A DNA stretch of 64,000 nt, taken from assembly GCF_014930455.1 (NCBI RefSeq), contig NZ_JAAIYO010000001.1, positions 992,001-1,056,000 on the forward strand, written 5' to 3'. This document shows, piece after piece, positions 1-10,945 of this stretch. This DNA is from Corallococcus soli (lineage in GTDB: Bacteria; Myxococcota; Myxococcia; Myxococcales; Myxococcaceae). Within the stretch, counting starts at the first letter, position 1; every line of letters begins with the position of its first letter. The translations under genes were made by a program, and so were the position numbers. Under the pieces are notes generated by a model, which worked only from the letters and a program-made list of their open reading frames with translations, had not been told where the DNA came from and made no database searches.

Positions 1-437
1 GGCGCGTAGCCCCCGCGCTCCGCGGCCAGCGCCGCCGCGCGCGCGATGGCGCCACGGATGCCCTCCGAGCGCGGCACCAGCTCCACCTCGCCGCCGTACG
101 CGCGGATGGCGATGAGGCGCTCCTCCGTCACGCCCTCCGGCATCACCGCCGTGAAGCGGCACCCCATCTGCGCGCTGGCCAGCGCCATGGCGATGCTCGT
201 GGAGCCGCTGGACGCCTCCACCACGTCCCCCCCCGGGCTCAGGTCCCCCAGCCGCCACGCCTTCTCCAGCATGTACCGGGCGATGCGGTCCTTGGTGGAC
301 CCACTGGGGTTGAGGAATTCCAGTTTACACCAGATTGTCGGGCCTTCCGGGTCCAGCCGCAGGGGGACGAGCGGCGTGGGGCCCACGGCCTGGAGGAAGC
401 GACCATCGGCGGGGAGCGGGCGACAGGGAGCGCGCAT
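1..437 (-). CDS. Cysteine synthase-like PLP enzyme (partial, C-terminus beyond the left edge)
   Basis: The first 145 residues of a fold-type II pyridoxal-phosphate enzyme related to O-acetylserine sulfhydrylase and cystathionine beta-synthase; its C-terminal part lies outside the window. The internal-aldimine lysine is in PSGSTKDR (K49). The loop that normally reads TSGNTG and holds substrate and cofactor phosphate reads SSGSTS (76-81), so the usual Asn is Ser. The ATG start at 437 precedes VGPTPLVPL, the usual family opening. It is divergent from the histidine kinase gene, with 170 bases between them. The family is clear. Whether it makes cysteine, cystathionine or something else cannot be decided from this fragment, and the altered loop argues for caution. 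Confidence 0.8.
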   Translation of the reverse strand, partial: MRAPCRPLPADGRFLQAVGPTPLVPLRLDPEGPTIWCKLEFLNPSGSTKDRIARYMLEKAWRLGDLSPGGDVVEASSGSTSIAMALASAQMGCRFTAVMPEGVTEERLIAIRAYGGEVELVPRSEGIRGAIARAAALAAERGGYA

Positions 438-487
438 GGTCCATCCCTACCGCGAAACGCGCCACGGGGGGAGCCACCCTGACGCCC

Positions 488-503
488 GGCGAGCGTGCTC
501 GCC
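488..503. promoter_or_regulatory. Perfect dyad GGCGAGC-GT-GCTCGCC in a divergent intergenic region
   Basis: Seven-base arms with a two-base spacer form a perfect inverted repeat between the divergent cysteine-synthase-like and histidine kinase genes. It lies 50 bp upstream of the former start and about 105 bp upstream of the latter. The position suits an operator for one or both genes, but the high GC makes short palindromes fairly common, so this is only a candidate. Confidence 0.3.
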
Positions 504-607
504 CTCCTGTGCCTGGGTCCACTCCCCTTGAAACCGACATTCTCATATGCACGACACTTGGCGGGCTGTTCCCCAGCCATTACGAATGGGGTCCGCCCTT
601 CCCACGC

Positions 608-2071
608 ATGACTCCCTCCGCGCCCACCATCCTCAACGTCAACGACGACCTGGCCAGTCGCTACGTCACCACCCGCGTGCTGTCCCTGGCGGGCTTCCAG
701 ATCCTGGAGGCGGGCACCGGAGGGGAGACGCTGGCGCTCGCGGATGAGAACACCGACCTGGTCATCCTGGACGTCCGGCTGCCGGACATCAGCGGCCTGG
801 AGGTGTGTCGGCGCCTGAAGGCTTCGCCGCGCACGCGCAACGCGCTGGTGCTGCACCTGTCCGCGCAGGCGGTGGGGGCCGCGGACCGGGCGCAGGGGCT
901 GGAGCACGGCGCGGACGCGTACCTCGTCGCGCCGGTGGATCCGGAGGAGCTGGTGGCCCAGGTGCATGCGCTGCTGCGCCTGCGCCGCGCCGAGCGCGAG
1001 GTGCGCGTGCTCTCCGATCAGGTGCAGCAGCAGCGCCGGCTCCTGGACCTGGCCATGTCCGCGGCGGCGGACCCCATCGCGCTCTACGACGGGGACGGCA
1101 CGCTCATCTTCGCCAACCAGGCCGTGGCCGCGTCGCGCGGGTCGCACCACGTGCACGTGCCCGGCCGGAGCATGGACGCGCTGCGCGCGATGGATCCGCA
1201 GCTGGAGCCCTACGCCCGGTCGCTGGAGGAGGCCCGGCGCACGGGGCAGGTGCAGCGGGGCCGCGTCACGCTGTCCTCGGACCTGGGTCCCCGGCACTTC
1301 GAGTACACGATGTCCCCCGCGCCCGGGCCCACGGGCGCGGTGGAGGCCGTCATCGCCACCGGCCGCGACATCACGGAGGTGCGCAACGCGGAGGACTTCC
1401 GCGAGCAGTTCATCGGCATCCTGGGCCACGACCTGCGCAACCCCCTCAACGCGCTGTCCATGTCCGCGCAGCAACTGCAGCGGCAGGGGGAGATGACGGA
1501 GCGGCAGAAGGTCTTCACCGGGCGCATCCTCATCAGCGCGGAGCGGATGGACCGGATGATCCGCCAGCTGCTGGACTTCGCCCGCGCCCGGCTGGGCTCC
1601 GGGCTGCCGGTGATGCGCTCGCGGTGCGACCTGTTCGACGTGGTGCGCGGCGCGGTGGACGAATCGCGCGCGAGCCACCCCCACCGCGAGGTGCTGCTGG
1701 AGCTGATGGGGGACGGACGGGGCGCGTGGGACGTGGACCGGCTGGAGCAGGTGGTGGGCAACCTCCTGTCCAACGCGCTCAAGTTCAGTCCGCCGGAGAC
1801 CTCCGTGCGGGTGAGCGCCGAGGGCACGCCGACGGAGGCCGTCCTGCGGGTGCACAACCTGGGCACCCCCATCCCGGAGGATCAGCTCCCCCACCTCTTC
1901 GCCGCCTGGCGCCGCGCGGGCCGCAGCGAACGGGAGCAGGGCGTGTCCGCGGGGCTGGGGCTGGGGCTCTACATCACCGAACAGATTGTCCGGGCGCACG
2001 GCGGCACGGTGCAGGTGACCTCCACCCAGGCGCGCGGGACGACCTTCACGGTGAGGCTGCCGCGCGGCTGA
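608..2071 (+). CDS. Receiver-PAS histidine kinase with an atypical receiver
   Basis: A 487-residue soluble sensor kinase with no membrane segment. A response-regulator receiver covers roughly 5-125 with phospho-acceptor D55 in VILDVRLPD. A PAS/PAC region follows (about 140-260), then a HisKA domain with GHDLRNPL (H274) and an HATPase domain with N-box LLSNALKF and glycine box GLGLGLYI. The receiver is unusual. The conserved lysine before Pro is alanine (YLVAP, A108), and the acidic pocket reads NVNDD. Phosphotransfer to it may be altered or lost. I chose the ATG at 608 because the receiver fold begins directly after it; in-frame sequence upstream has no domain and overlaps the divergent gene's promoter region. 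Signal and partner regulator are unknown. Confidence 0.85.
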   Translation: MTPSAPTILNVNDDLASRYVTTRVLSLAGFQILEAGTGGETLALADENTDLVILDVRLPDISGLEVCRRLKASPRTRNALVLHLSAQAVGAADRAQGLEHGADAYLVAPVDPEELVAQVHALLRLRRAEREVRVLSDQVQQQRRLLDLAMSAAADPIALYDGDGTLIFANQAVAASRGSHHVHVPGRSMDALRAMDPQLEPYARSLEEARRTGQVQRGRVTLSSDLGPRHFEYTMSPAPGPTGAVEAVIATGRDITEVRNAEDFREQFIGILGHDLRNPLNALSMSAQQLQRQGEMTERQKVFTGRILISAERMDRMIRQLLDFARARLGSGLPVMRSRCDLFDVVRGAVDESRASHPHREVLLELMGDGRGAWDVDRLEQVVGNLLSNALKFSPPETSVRVSAEGTPTEAVLRVHNLGTPIPEDQLPHLFAAWRRAGRSEREQGVSAGLGLGLYITEQIVRAHGGTVQVTSTQARGTTFTVRLPRG

Positions 2072-2175
2072 CGCCGGGTGCGTCCCAAGGAAGTGGCCGC
2101 GGGATGTGATGATTCCTGGACGGATGCGTTGCGTCGTCCCTTCCGGATGCGCAGGGCCAACCCCACCCTGGGGGC

Positions 2176-2784
2176 ATGGTCCCATCCGAAAAGCGAATCT
2201 TCGCCCAGAGCGTGGAAGCCCTCTTCGTGCGTGCCCTGGGGCCGCACCTGTCGCGGGACGGGCGCCAGAAGCTGAAGGCCGCGGGCCTGGACCTGTCCGA
2301 ACCGCTGCGTCACAACTACGCGCTGGAGCAGTGGCGGGCCTTCCTGGAGGTGGCGGCGCGGGACGTGTTCCCGGGGCAGCCCTCGGAGGCGGCCTACCTG
2401 GAGCTGGGCGCGCGCTACCTGCAGGGCTTCCGGCAGACGTCCGTGGGGCGCGCGAGCATGCAGCTGGTGACGCACCTGGGCCCGGAGAAGACGCTGGAGC
2501 GCGTGCCGTACAACCTGCGCGCGGGCAACAACTTCAATGAAGTGCGCGTGGAGGAGCTGTCGCGGAACGCCGCCACCTTGTGGGTGAAGGACGTGCTGGC
2601 GGACAACCCCTTCTTCGCCTGCGGCTTCCTAGCGGAGACGCTGCGGGCGTCGGGGGCGGGCACGCTGGAGGTGAAGCCCATCGCCTTCGACGGGACGGCG
2701 GCCACCTTCCGCCTCACCTGGGTGGAGGCCAAGGGGCAGCGGCCGGCGGGCACGGTGGCGCCGGTCCGCCGGCTGTTCGGGTAG
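2176..2784 (+). CDS. DUF2378 (TIGR02265) family protein
   Basis: A 202-residue cytosolic protein of the paralogous family expanded in myxobacteria (TIGR02265/DUF2378). Family features visible are an N-terminal helix-rich region (EALFVRALG), an RYLQGFRQTSVG segment, and the central block VPYNLRAGNNFNEVRVEEL followed by a FACGFLAETL segment. No catalytic motif, signal peptide or transmembrane helix is visible. Members often sit beside signalling genes, as here, 104 bases downstream of a histidine kinase in the same direction; a functional link is an inference. The gene ends 4 bases before the convergent pirin gene. Biochemical function is unknown. Confidence 0.8.
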   Translation: MVPSEKRIFAQSVEALFVRALGPHLSRDGRQKLKAAGLDLSEPLRHNYALEQWRAFLEVAARDVFPGQPSEAAYLELGARYLQGFRQTSVGRASMQLVTHLGPEKTLERVPYNLRAGNNFNEVRVEELSRNAATLWVKDVLADNPFFACGFLAETLRASGAGTLEVKPIAFDGTAATFRLTWVEAKGQRPAGTVAPVRRLFG

Positions 2785-2788
2785 TCGC

Positions 2789-3724
2789 CTACGGGTAGCG
2801 CACGGGGGCCGGCGGGTCGTCCGGGGGCAGGGGGATGAACTCCGTCTCCTGCGGCACCTGGGCGAAGCGGCCCTCCTTCCAGTCCGCCTTGGCGACCTCC
2901 AGGCGCTCCTTGGAGGACGACACGAAGTTCCAGAACAGGTAGCGCGGGCCGTCCATGGGCTCGCCGCCCAGCAGCATCATCCGCGCGGGCCCTTCGCTGC
3001 CCAGGATGATTTCACTGCCCGGCTTGAACACCAGCAGCTCGCCGGGCTGGAAGCGGGTGCCCTCCACGTCCACGGTGCCTTCGACCAGGTACAGGCCGCG
3101 CTCCTCGTGTTCGGCGGGGAGCTTGAAGCGGGCTCCGGCCTCCAGGCGCGCGTCCGCGTAGAAGAGGTCGGAGTGCGTGCGCACCGGGGACTTCCCGCCG
3201 TGCATGGCGCCGGCGATGACGGTCAGGTGGACGCCTTCGCCTTCGACGATGGCGAGGGTGTCGTGGGGGTGGTGGACGAAGGAGGGGGCGGTCTCCTCGT
3301 GCTGGTGGGGGAGGGCGAGCCAGGCCTGGATGCCCAGGAGGCGGCCTCCGGCGGCGCGGGTGTCGGGGCCGGTGCGTTCGGAGTGGACGATGCCCTGGCC
3401 GGCGGTCATCCAGTTCACGGCGCCGGGGCGGATGGACTGCACGACGCCCAGCGAGTCCCGGTGGAGGATTTCGCCCTCGAAGAGGTAGGTGACGGTGGAC
3501 AGGCCGATGTGCGGGTGCGGGCGCACGTCCAGGCCCCGGCCGGGGTCGAAGTCCGCGGGGCCCATCTGATCCAGGAAGATGAACGGGCCCACCATGCGGC
3601 GGCGCGCGGAGGGCAGGGCCCGGCGCACGGTGAAGCCGTCACCCAGGTCGCGCACCCGGGGGACGATGAGCGTCTCCAGCGACGGTGGGGGCTCGCGCCC
3701 CTGCAGGTCCTCTTCCCAGCTCAT
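2789..3724 (-). CDS. Pirin family bicupin protein
   Basis: A 311-residue protein of the pirin family, iron-binding bicupins that in some bacteria have quercetin 2,3-dioxygenase activity. The N-terminal cupin carries the metal-binding histidines in [13 protein letters not shown] and ILHRDSLG, followed by [13 protein letters not shown], all typical of pirins. The second cupin has [18 protein letters not shown]. Length is normal for the longer pirins. The ATG at 3724 has a GAGGAG ribosome-binding site seven bases upstream. It is followed by nothing in the same operon and converges with the DUF2378 gene. The substrate is unknown; many pirins act as redox-sensing partners rather than enzymes. Confidence 0.9.
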   Translation of the reverse strand: MSWEEDLQGREPPPSLETLIVPRVRDLGDGFTVRRALPSARRRMVGPFIFLDQMGPADFDPGRGLDVRPHPHIGLSTVTYLFEGEILHRDSLGVVQSIRPGAVNWMTAGQGIVHSERTGPDTRAAGGRLLGIQAWLALPHQHEETAPSFVHHPHDTLAIVEGEGVHLTVIAGAMHGGKSPVRTHSDLFYADARLEAGARFKLPAEHEERGLYLVEGTVDVEGTRFQPGELLVFKPGSEIILGSEGPARMMLLGGEPMDGPRYLFWNFVSSSKERLEVAKADWKEGRFAQVPQETEFIPLPPDDPPAPVRYP

Positions 3725-3807
3725 GGTGTGGCTCCTCTTTCGGGTGGGGGCGGTGAGTCTGCCCCAGTTCCAACGCCGTCAGGCCTCTTTGGTGGGGATG
3801 TTGCTCG

Positions 3808-3822
3808 CCTGAACGCTTCAGG
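3808..3822 (-). terminator. Hairpin CCTGAA-CGC-TTCAGG downstream of the SitI-like gene
   Basis: A perfect 6-bp stem with a 3-base loop, extendable by an outer CGC/GCG pairing across a two-base bulge. It starts 25 bases after the stop of the immunity-like gene on its strand. Placement suits transcription termination of the toxin/immunity pair. There is no U-tract, as is usual for high-GC genomes, so this is tentative. Confidence 0.4.
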
Positions 3823-3846
3823 GGGCGTGTTGGAGGGGCGTTCGCT

Positions 3847-4593
3847 TCAGTGAATCAATCCGGAGCGGGACTGCGGCATCACACCGACTTCGCGGAAGAC
3901 CACGTCGCTGGGGCCCAGGGCGTGGACGGCTTCGACGAAGCGCTCGTTGACGAGGGTGTAGGTGGTCCCGTTCTCAGGGCGGAAGAGGTCCACCTCGTGA
4001 GGAAGGGCATCACCGTCCAGGCAGGGCTCGGGAGCGATCCGTGTCTCGTACCAACCACAGGTTTGGCACTTGGGTCCCGTCAGCACGGAGTCCCGGTGCA
4101 GGAGGCCTCGGATGGGCAGCTCCAGCTCATGCAGGGCGACGCCTGCTTCCAGGCCCTGAAGTTCCGTGCGCACCGGGACGAGGCCTCGGATGCCTGCATC
4201 TTGAAGGCCTTGTAGCGCCTCCTGGGTCACCAGCACTTCCCATCCGAACCGTGCACTCAAGGGCCCCCAGGTACCGTGGGCCATGCCTCGCAAGGGGCCG
4301 AATTGCATGCCCGGTTCGGTGCTCAGCCCTGGAGGCAGCAATGGCTGAACGAGGGCCGCGAGACGTGCGAATTCAGCATGCGGTTCGACACGGGGCTCCA
4401 CCAGGGAGCTCTGCTCGGGCAGCGAGGACAGGTCGACACCCGGCAGGGACAGTTGTCCGCTCCAGGTTTCGTGGCAGGTCGGGCACTCCACCCCGGGCAG
4501 CCTCCAGACATGCTCGGCGGAAAGGCTGCCGCTCCAGTGTCTCGCGACTTCTGGAGGCGGACGTTGGAGTTGATAGAAGCGCATCGGCATCAC
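3847..4593 (-). CDS. SitI6-like double-CXXCG immunity protein
   Basis: A soluble protein of up to 248 residues of the myxobacterial Gmx_para_CXXCG family (TIGR02264). It opens with MRFYQLQ and an early HVWRLPGVECPTCHETW block, and has a second cysteine pair CQTCGWYE (C176, C179), presumably a zinc knuckle. The first pair (C37, C40) is followed by His rather than the family Gly. Known members act as cytoplasmic immunity proteins for SitA toxins delivered by outer-membrane exchange. The start is ambiguous between GTG 4593, ATG 4590 and ATG 4584; all lie on the stop of the upstream toxin gene (GTGATG), so translation is coupled. Toxin-antidote specificity for the adjacent gene is inferred from position. 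Confidence 0.8.
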   Translation of the reverse strand: MMPMRFYQLQRPPPEVARHWSGSLSAEHVWRLPGVECPTCHETWSGQLSLPGVDLSSLPEQSSLVEPRVEPHAEFARLAALVQPLLPPGLSTEPGMQFGPLRGMAHGTWGPLSARFGWEVLVTQEALQGLQDAGIRGLVPVRTELQGLEAGVALHELELPIRGLLHRDSVLTGPKCQTCGWYETRIAPEPCLDGDALPHEVDLFRPENGTTYTLVNERFVEAVHALGPSDVVFREVGVMPQSRSGLIH

Positions 4594-5288
4594 GGTTCAG
4601 GACGCTGTTGGGGTGTCAGGTCGATGCCCTGCCAGTAGGTCATCGTCAAGCCGAAGATGTCGAACCGCTGGATCATCCACGAGGCCTGGTCGAAGTGCAT
4701 GAGCTTGGTGGCTCGTCCCCGGGTGCGTTCACGGAACGCCATCCATTCGGTGTTCCAGGGGCCGCTGTCCGCTTCACGATGGATGCGCCGATGGACCTCC
4801 GCGTCGATGGCGATGACGTAGTCATGGACGTTGATGCCCTTCGACTGAAAGTAGGCCTTCATGGCCTGCGGGAAGATGTGATGCCGCTCCTTGGGGCGTG
4901 ATGCCCACTCCTCCATGGCCTGTCGGCGCTTCACCTCGCTGGGAAGCGGCTCGCGTGGATGCCAGCGGAAGACGAAGACGGGAAGGGAGTTGCCCGGAAG
5001 CTCTTGCGCACTTCCCCAGTGACGCTGTGCCGAACCTCTTGGCGTGATGGGGGCGGGAGCACCGCTGAAGGTGTGGACCACGCGGCCTTGAGGTGATGCC
5101 GGGTCTTGATCCGCGTAGAGGCCACACGTGTCCCTGGCGCAGTGAAGCGCGAGGCACGCGTCCTCGTCGTGCCCTTCGTCCACATGTGTCTTCCCGGGAA
5201 GCTCGGTTCCGGATGCCCATCGGGAAGAGGGTGTGGTCGCACAGCCTCCTACCCAGAGGGCCAGCATCATCAGCGGCCACACGCGCAC
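4590..5288 (-). CDS. SitA6-like polymorphic toxin lipoprotein (TIGR02269/DUF2380)
   Basis: A 232-residue lipoprotein with signal MRVWPLMMLALWVGGC (lipidated C16, Ala at +2, compatible with outer-membrane sorting). It belongs to the myxobacterial TIGR02269/DUF2380 family. The C-terminal domain has RHHIFPQ (H136-H137) followed by H155, H166 and H170, an arrangement resembling HNH/AHH-type nuclease pockets. SitA toxins move between siblings by TraA/TraB outer-membrane exchange and kill cells lacking the matching SitI. I placed the start at GTG 5288, just before the signal peptide and preceded by AAGGGGAA; an upstream ATG at 5339 would add a non-signal extension. The immunity gene overlaps its stop. 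No SitB-like gene accompanies it. Nuclease activity is an inference. Confidence 0.78.
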   Translation of the reverse strand: MRVWPLMMLALWVGGCATTPSSRWASGTELPGKTHVDEGHDEDACLALHCARDTCGLYADQDPASPQGRVVHTFSGAPAPITPRGSAQRHWGSAQELPGNSLPVFVFRWHPREPLPSEVKRRQAMEEWASRPKERHHIFPQAMKAYFQSKGINVHDYVIAIDAEVHRRIHREADSGPWNTEWMAFRERTRGRATKLMHFDQASWMIQRFDIFGLTMTYWQGIDLTPQQRPEP

Positions 5289-5461
5289 GGCATTCCCCTT
5301 CGGGTGATTCGCTCCTGCGAGCCCGATGGAGCCTGCCATGGCATTCCACCTTTCGGTCCCGCCCGGCAGGAAGCCGAGCGGAAGGCACCACCCTGGTGAC
5401 ACCCGGGGCACGTTGACGGCGCGCTGTACCTGTGTTCAGGCTGGCCTGCTGGGAGCCCGCC

Positions 5462-9808
<4,347 letters not shown>

Positions 9809-9864
9809 CCTGCGCAGGACAGACGCGGGTCGTGGCTTGGCGATGCGAGAGGGGTCCTGGTGGA

Positions 9865-10380
9865 ATGCCTCTCATGGACCCTGGCGCTCGGCATGGACCT
9901 GGTTTCGGGACCTTACTCATCGCCCTGGTCGTGGCGGTATCCGCCTGCGGGCATGCCCAGCGGCCCGAGCGGAGGACCTATGTCGTCTCCGAGGATGCGC
10001 GAGGGGTAGGCACCGCCGAAGGGCCTGGCACGGGAGGCTCTGGCGCGGAGGCCTATTGCAATGAGCTGGAGAAACAGTGCTTCCAGAAGTGCTGGAGGCG
10101 CAAACCCGCCTACGACAGCATTCCGAAGCATTCTGGGAAGCATCATGAGCAGTGCACCGAGCAGTGCCTCGGTGTGTTCATGAAATGCATCAAGGAACAG
10201 GCGGCACTGGAGAAGCTGGACACGAAGCGGGAACTTCGATTCTCCGACATGGCGGTCGCGCTGGACTGGCTCCGGGAGCACAGGTCCGAGGTGGCGCTGG
10301 GAACCGTTGTTGTTGTCGCGGGCGTGGCGTTCTCGCTCGTCGTGGCACCGGCGGGCTTATTGGTGCTGAGCCCCATTTGA
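9865..10380 (+). CDS. SitA5-like polymorphic toxin lipoprotein
   Basis: A 171-residue lipoprotein, with signal TLLIALVVAVSAC and lipidated C28. The middle is cysteine-rich: YCNELEKQCFQKCW, then HHEQCTEQC and MKC, likely disulfide-bonded after export. A conserved-looking ALDWLREH precedes a long hydrophobic C-terminus (VALGTVVVVAGVAFSLVV and onwards). This layout matches my recollection of the myxobacterial SitA5 family of outer-membrane-exchange toxins. The hydrophobic end suggests a membrane-active rather than nuclease effector, but that is inference. The start may instead be ATG 9874, which has GGTGGA nine bases upstream. It is followed after 10 bases by a probable immunity gene. Base composition is visibly less GC-rich than in the neighbouring helicase gene, as expected for an exchangeable module. 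Confidence 0.7.
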   Translation: MPLMDPGARHGPGFGTLLIALVVAVSACGHAQRPERRTYVVSEDARGVGTAEGPGTGGSGAEAYCNELEKQCFQKCWRRKPAYDSIPKHSGKHHEQCTEQCLGVFMKCIKEQAALEKLDTKRELRFSDMAVALDWLREHRSEVALGTVVVVAGVAFSLVVAPAGLLVLSPI

Positions 10381-10390
10381 GGGAAAGGGC

Positions 10391-10783
10391 GTGGCCGTGA
10401 GCAGGGACAAGGACATCGATGTGGAGGACGTGCTGCAGGTCCTGAATGATGCAAGCAAGCACTACGCGCTGGGAACGCGGGAGTCGAACGCCTTCGAGGC
10501 TGCTGCGTTCTGCCTGCTCTACGTTCGCCACATCGACAAGCTCAAGGACTTCGCGGCCTATTACCAGGAGATGCTCGACCCCAACTTCAAGGTCAAGGTC
10601 GAGCGGGACTTCGCGACGCGAGCCGAAGCGGATGCCTGGGTCCAGGGTGGCAAGGCCGAGGACCGCATGCACATCCGGATCGACGGCAAGGGCTTCCTGG
10701 TCGTCCGGCTGCCAGGACGACTCACGCTCATGGTCGCCCCCCTGCCCGAGGAACTGAACGCGGAGGATGAGCCGGAGGCGTGA
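10391..10783 (+). CDS. Candidate immunity protein for the SitA5-like toxin
   Basis: A 130-residue soluble, acidic protein without signal peptide or membrane helix. It starts MAVSRDKDIDVEDVLQVLNDASKHY, continues with helical AAFCLLYVRHIDKLKDF, then ADAWVQGG and GKGFLVVRLPGRLTLM, and ends in an acidic tail. I recognise no enzymatic motif. Small cytoplasmic proteins encoded immediately after a SitA gene are the cognate immunity factors in studied myxobacteria. The 10-base spacing and same direction support that role here, but it is inferred from context. The start is GTG 10391, with GTG 10397 as an alternative. It has no CXXCG motif, so it is unrelated to the immunity-like protein of the first pair. 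Confidence 0.55.
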   Translation: MAVSRDKDIDVEDVLQVLNDASKHYALGTRESNAFEAAAFCLLYVRHIDKLKDFAAYYQEMLDPNFKVKVERDFATRAEADAWVQGGKAEDRMHIRIDGKGFLVVRLPGRLTLMVAPLPEELNAEDEPEA

Positions 10784-10803
10784 GCAGGCTCCAGTCCATT
10801 GCT

Positions 10804-10820
10804 CCCCAAACCTTCTGGGG
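10804..10820 (+). terminator. Hairpin CCCCA-N7-TGGGG after the SitA5-like pair
   Basis: A 5-bp GC stem 21 bases downstream of the candidate immunity gene, followed by TCGGTTTC, which is moderately T-rich. It is a plausible intrinsic terminator for the toxin/immunity pair. The short stem keeps confidence low. Confidence 0.35.
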
Positions 10821-10842
10821 TCGGTTTCTGGGGCTCAGTGTT

Positions 10843-10862
10843 GAGATTTTAGGTTAAATCTC
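10843..10862. promoter_or_regulatory. AT-rich perfect dyad GAGATTT-N6-AAATCTC upstream of amt
   Basis: Seven-base perfect arms with a six-base spacer in an unusually AT-rich patch, ending 23 bases before the proposed -35 of the ammonium transporter gene. It does not match the NtrC consensus. It could be an operator for amt or a second terminator for the preceding genes. Confidence 0.4.
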
Positions 10863-10884
10863 CGGGGAAATAGTCATCGCCGGA

Positions 10885-10913
10885 TTGAAATTAGCCAAAG
10901 TCGTATCTACACT
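10885..10913 (+). promoter_or_regulatory. Sigma70-like promoter for the ammonium transporter gene
   Basis: TTGAAA (10885-10890) and TACACT (10908-10913) are separated by exactly 17 bases, giving 5/6 and 4/6 matches to the vegetative consensus. Transcription would begin near 10920, leaving a leader of about 25 bases with GAGAGG as ribosome-binding site before the ATG at 10946. Confidence 0.45.
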
Positions 10914-10945
10914 GCATCGCGTCAGCTCTTGCGAGAGGTGCGTCG

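Noticed and set aside
239-2185. Long minus-strand reading frame opposite the histidine kinase gene
   Set aside because: Antisense shadow of a high-GC gene. The encoded sequence is rich in Arg, His, Leu, Gln and Val with no domain, while the plus strand encodes a complete kinase.
5386-5398. Short repeat CACCA-CCC-TGGTG between the SitA6-like and helicase genes
   Set aside because: Five-base arms are expected by chance at this GC content and no other feature supports an operator.
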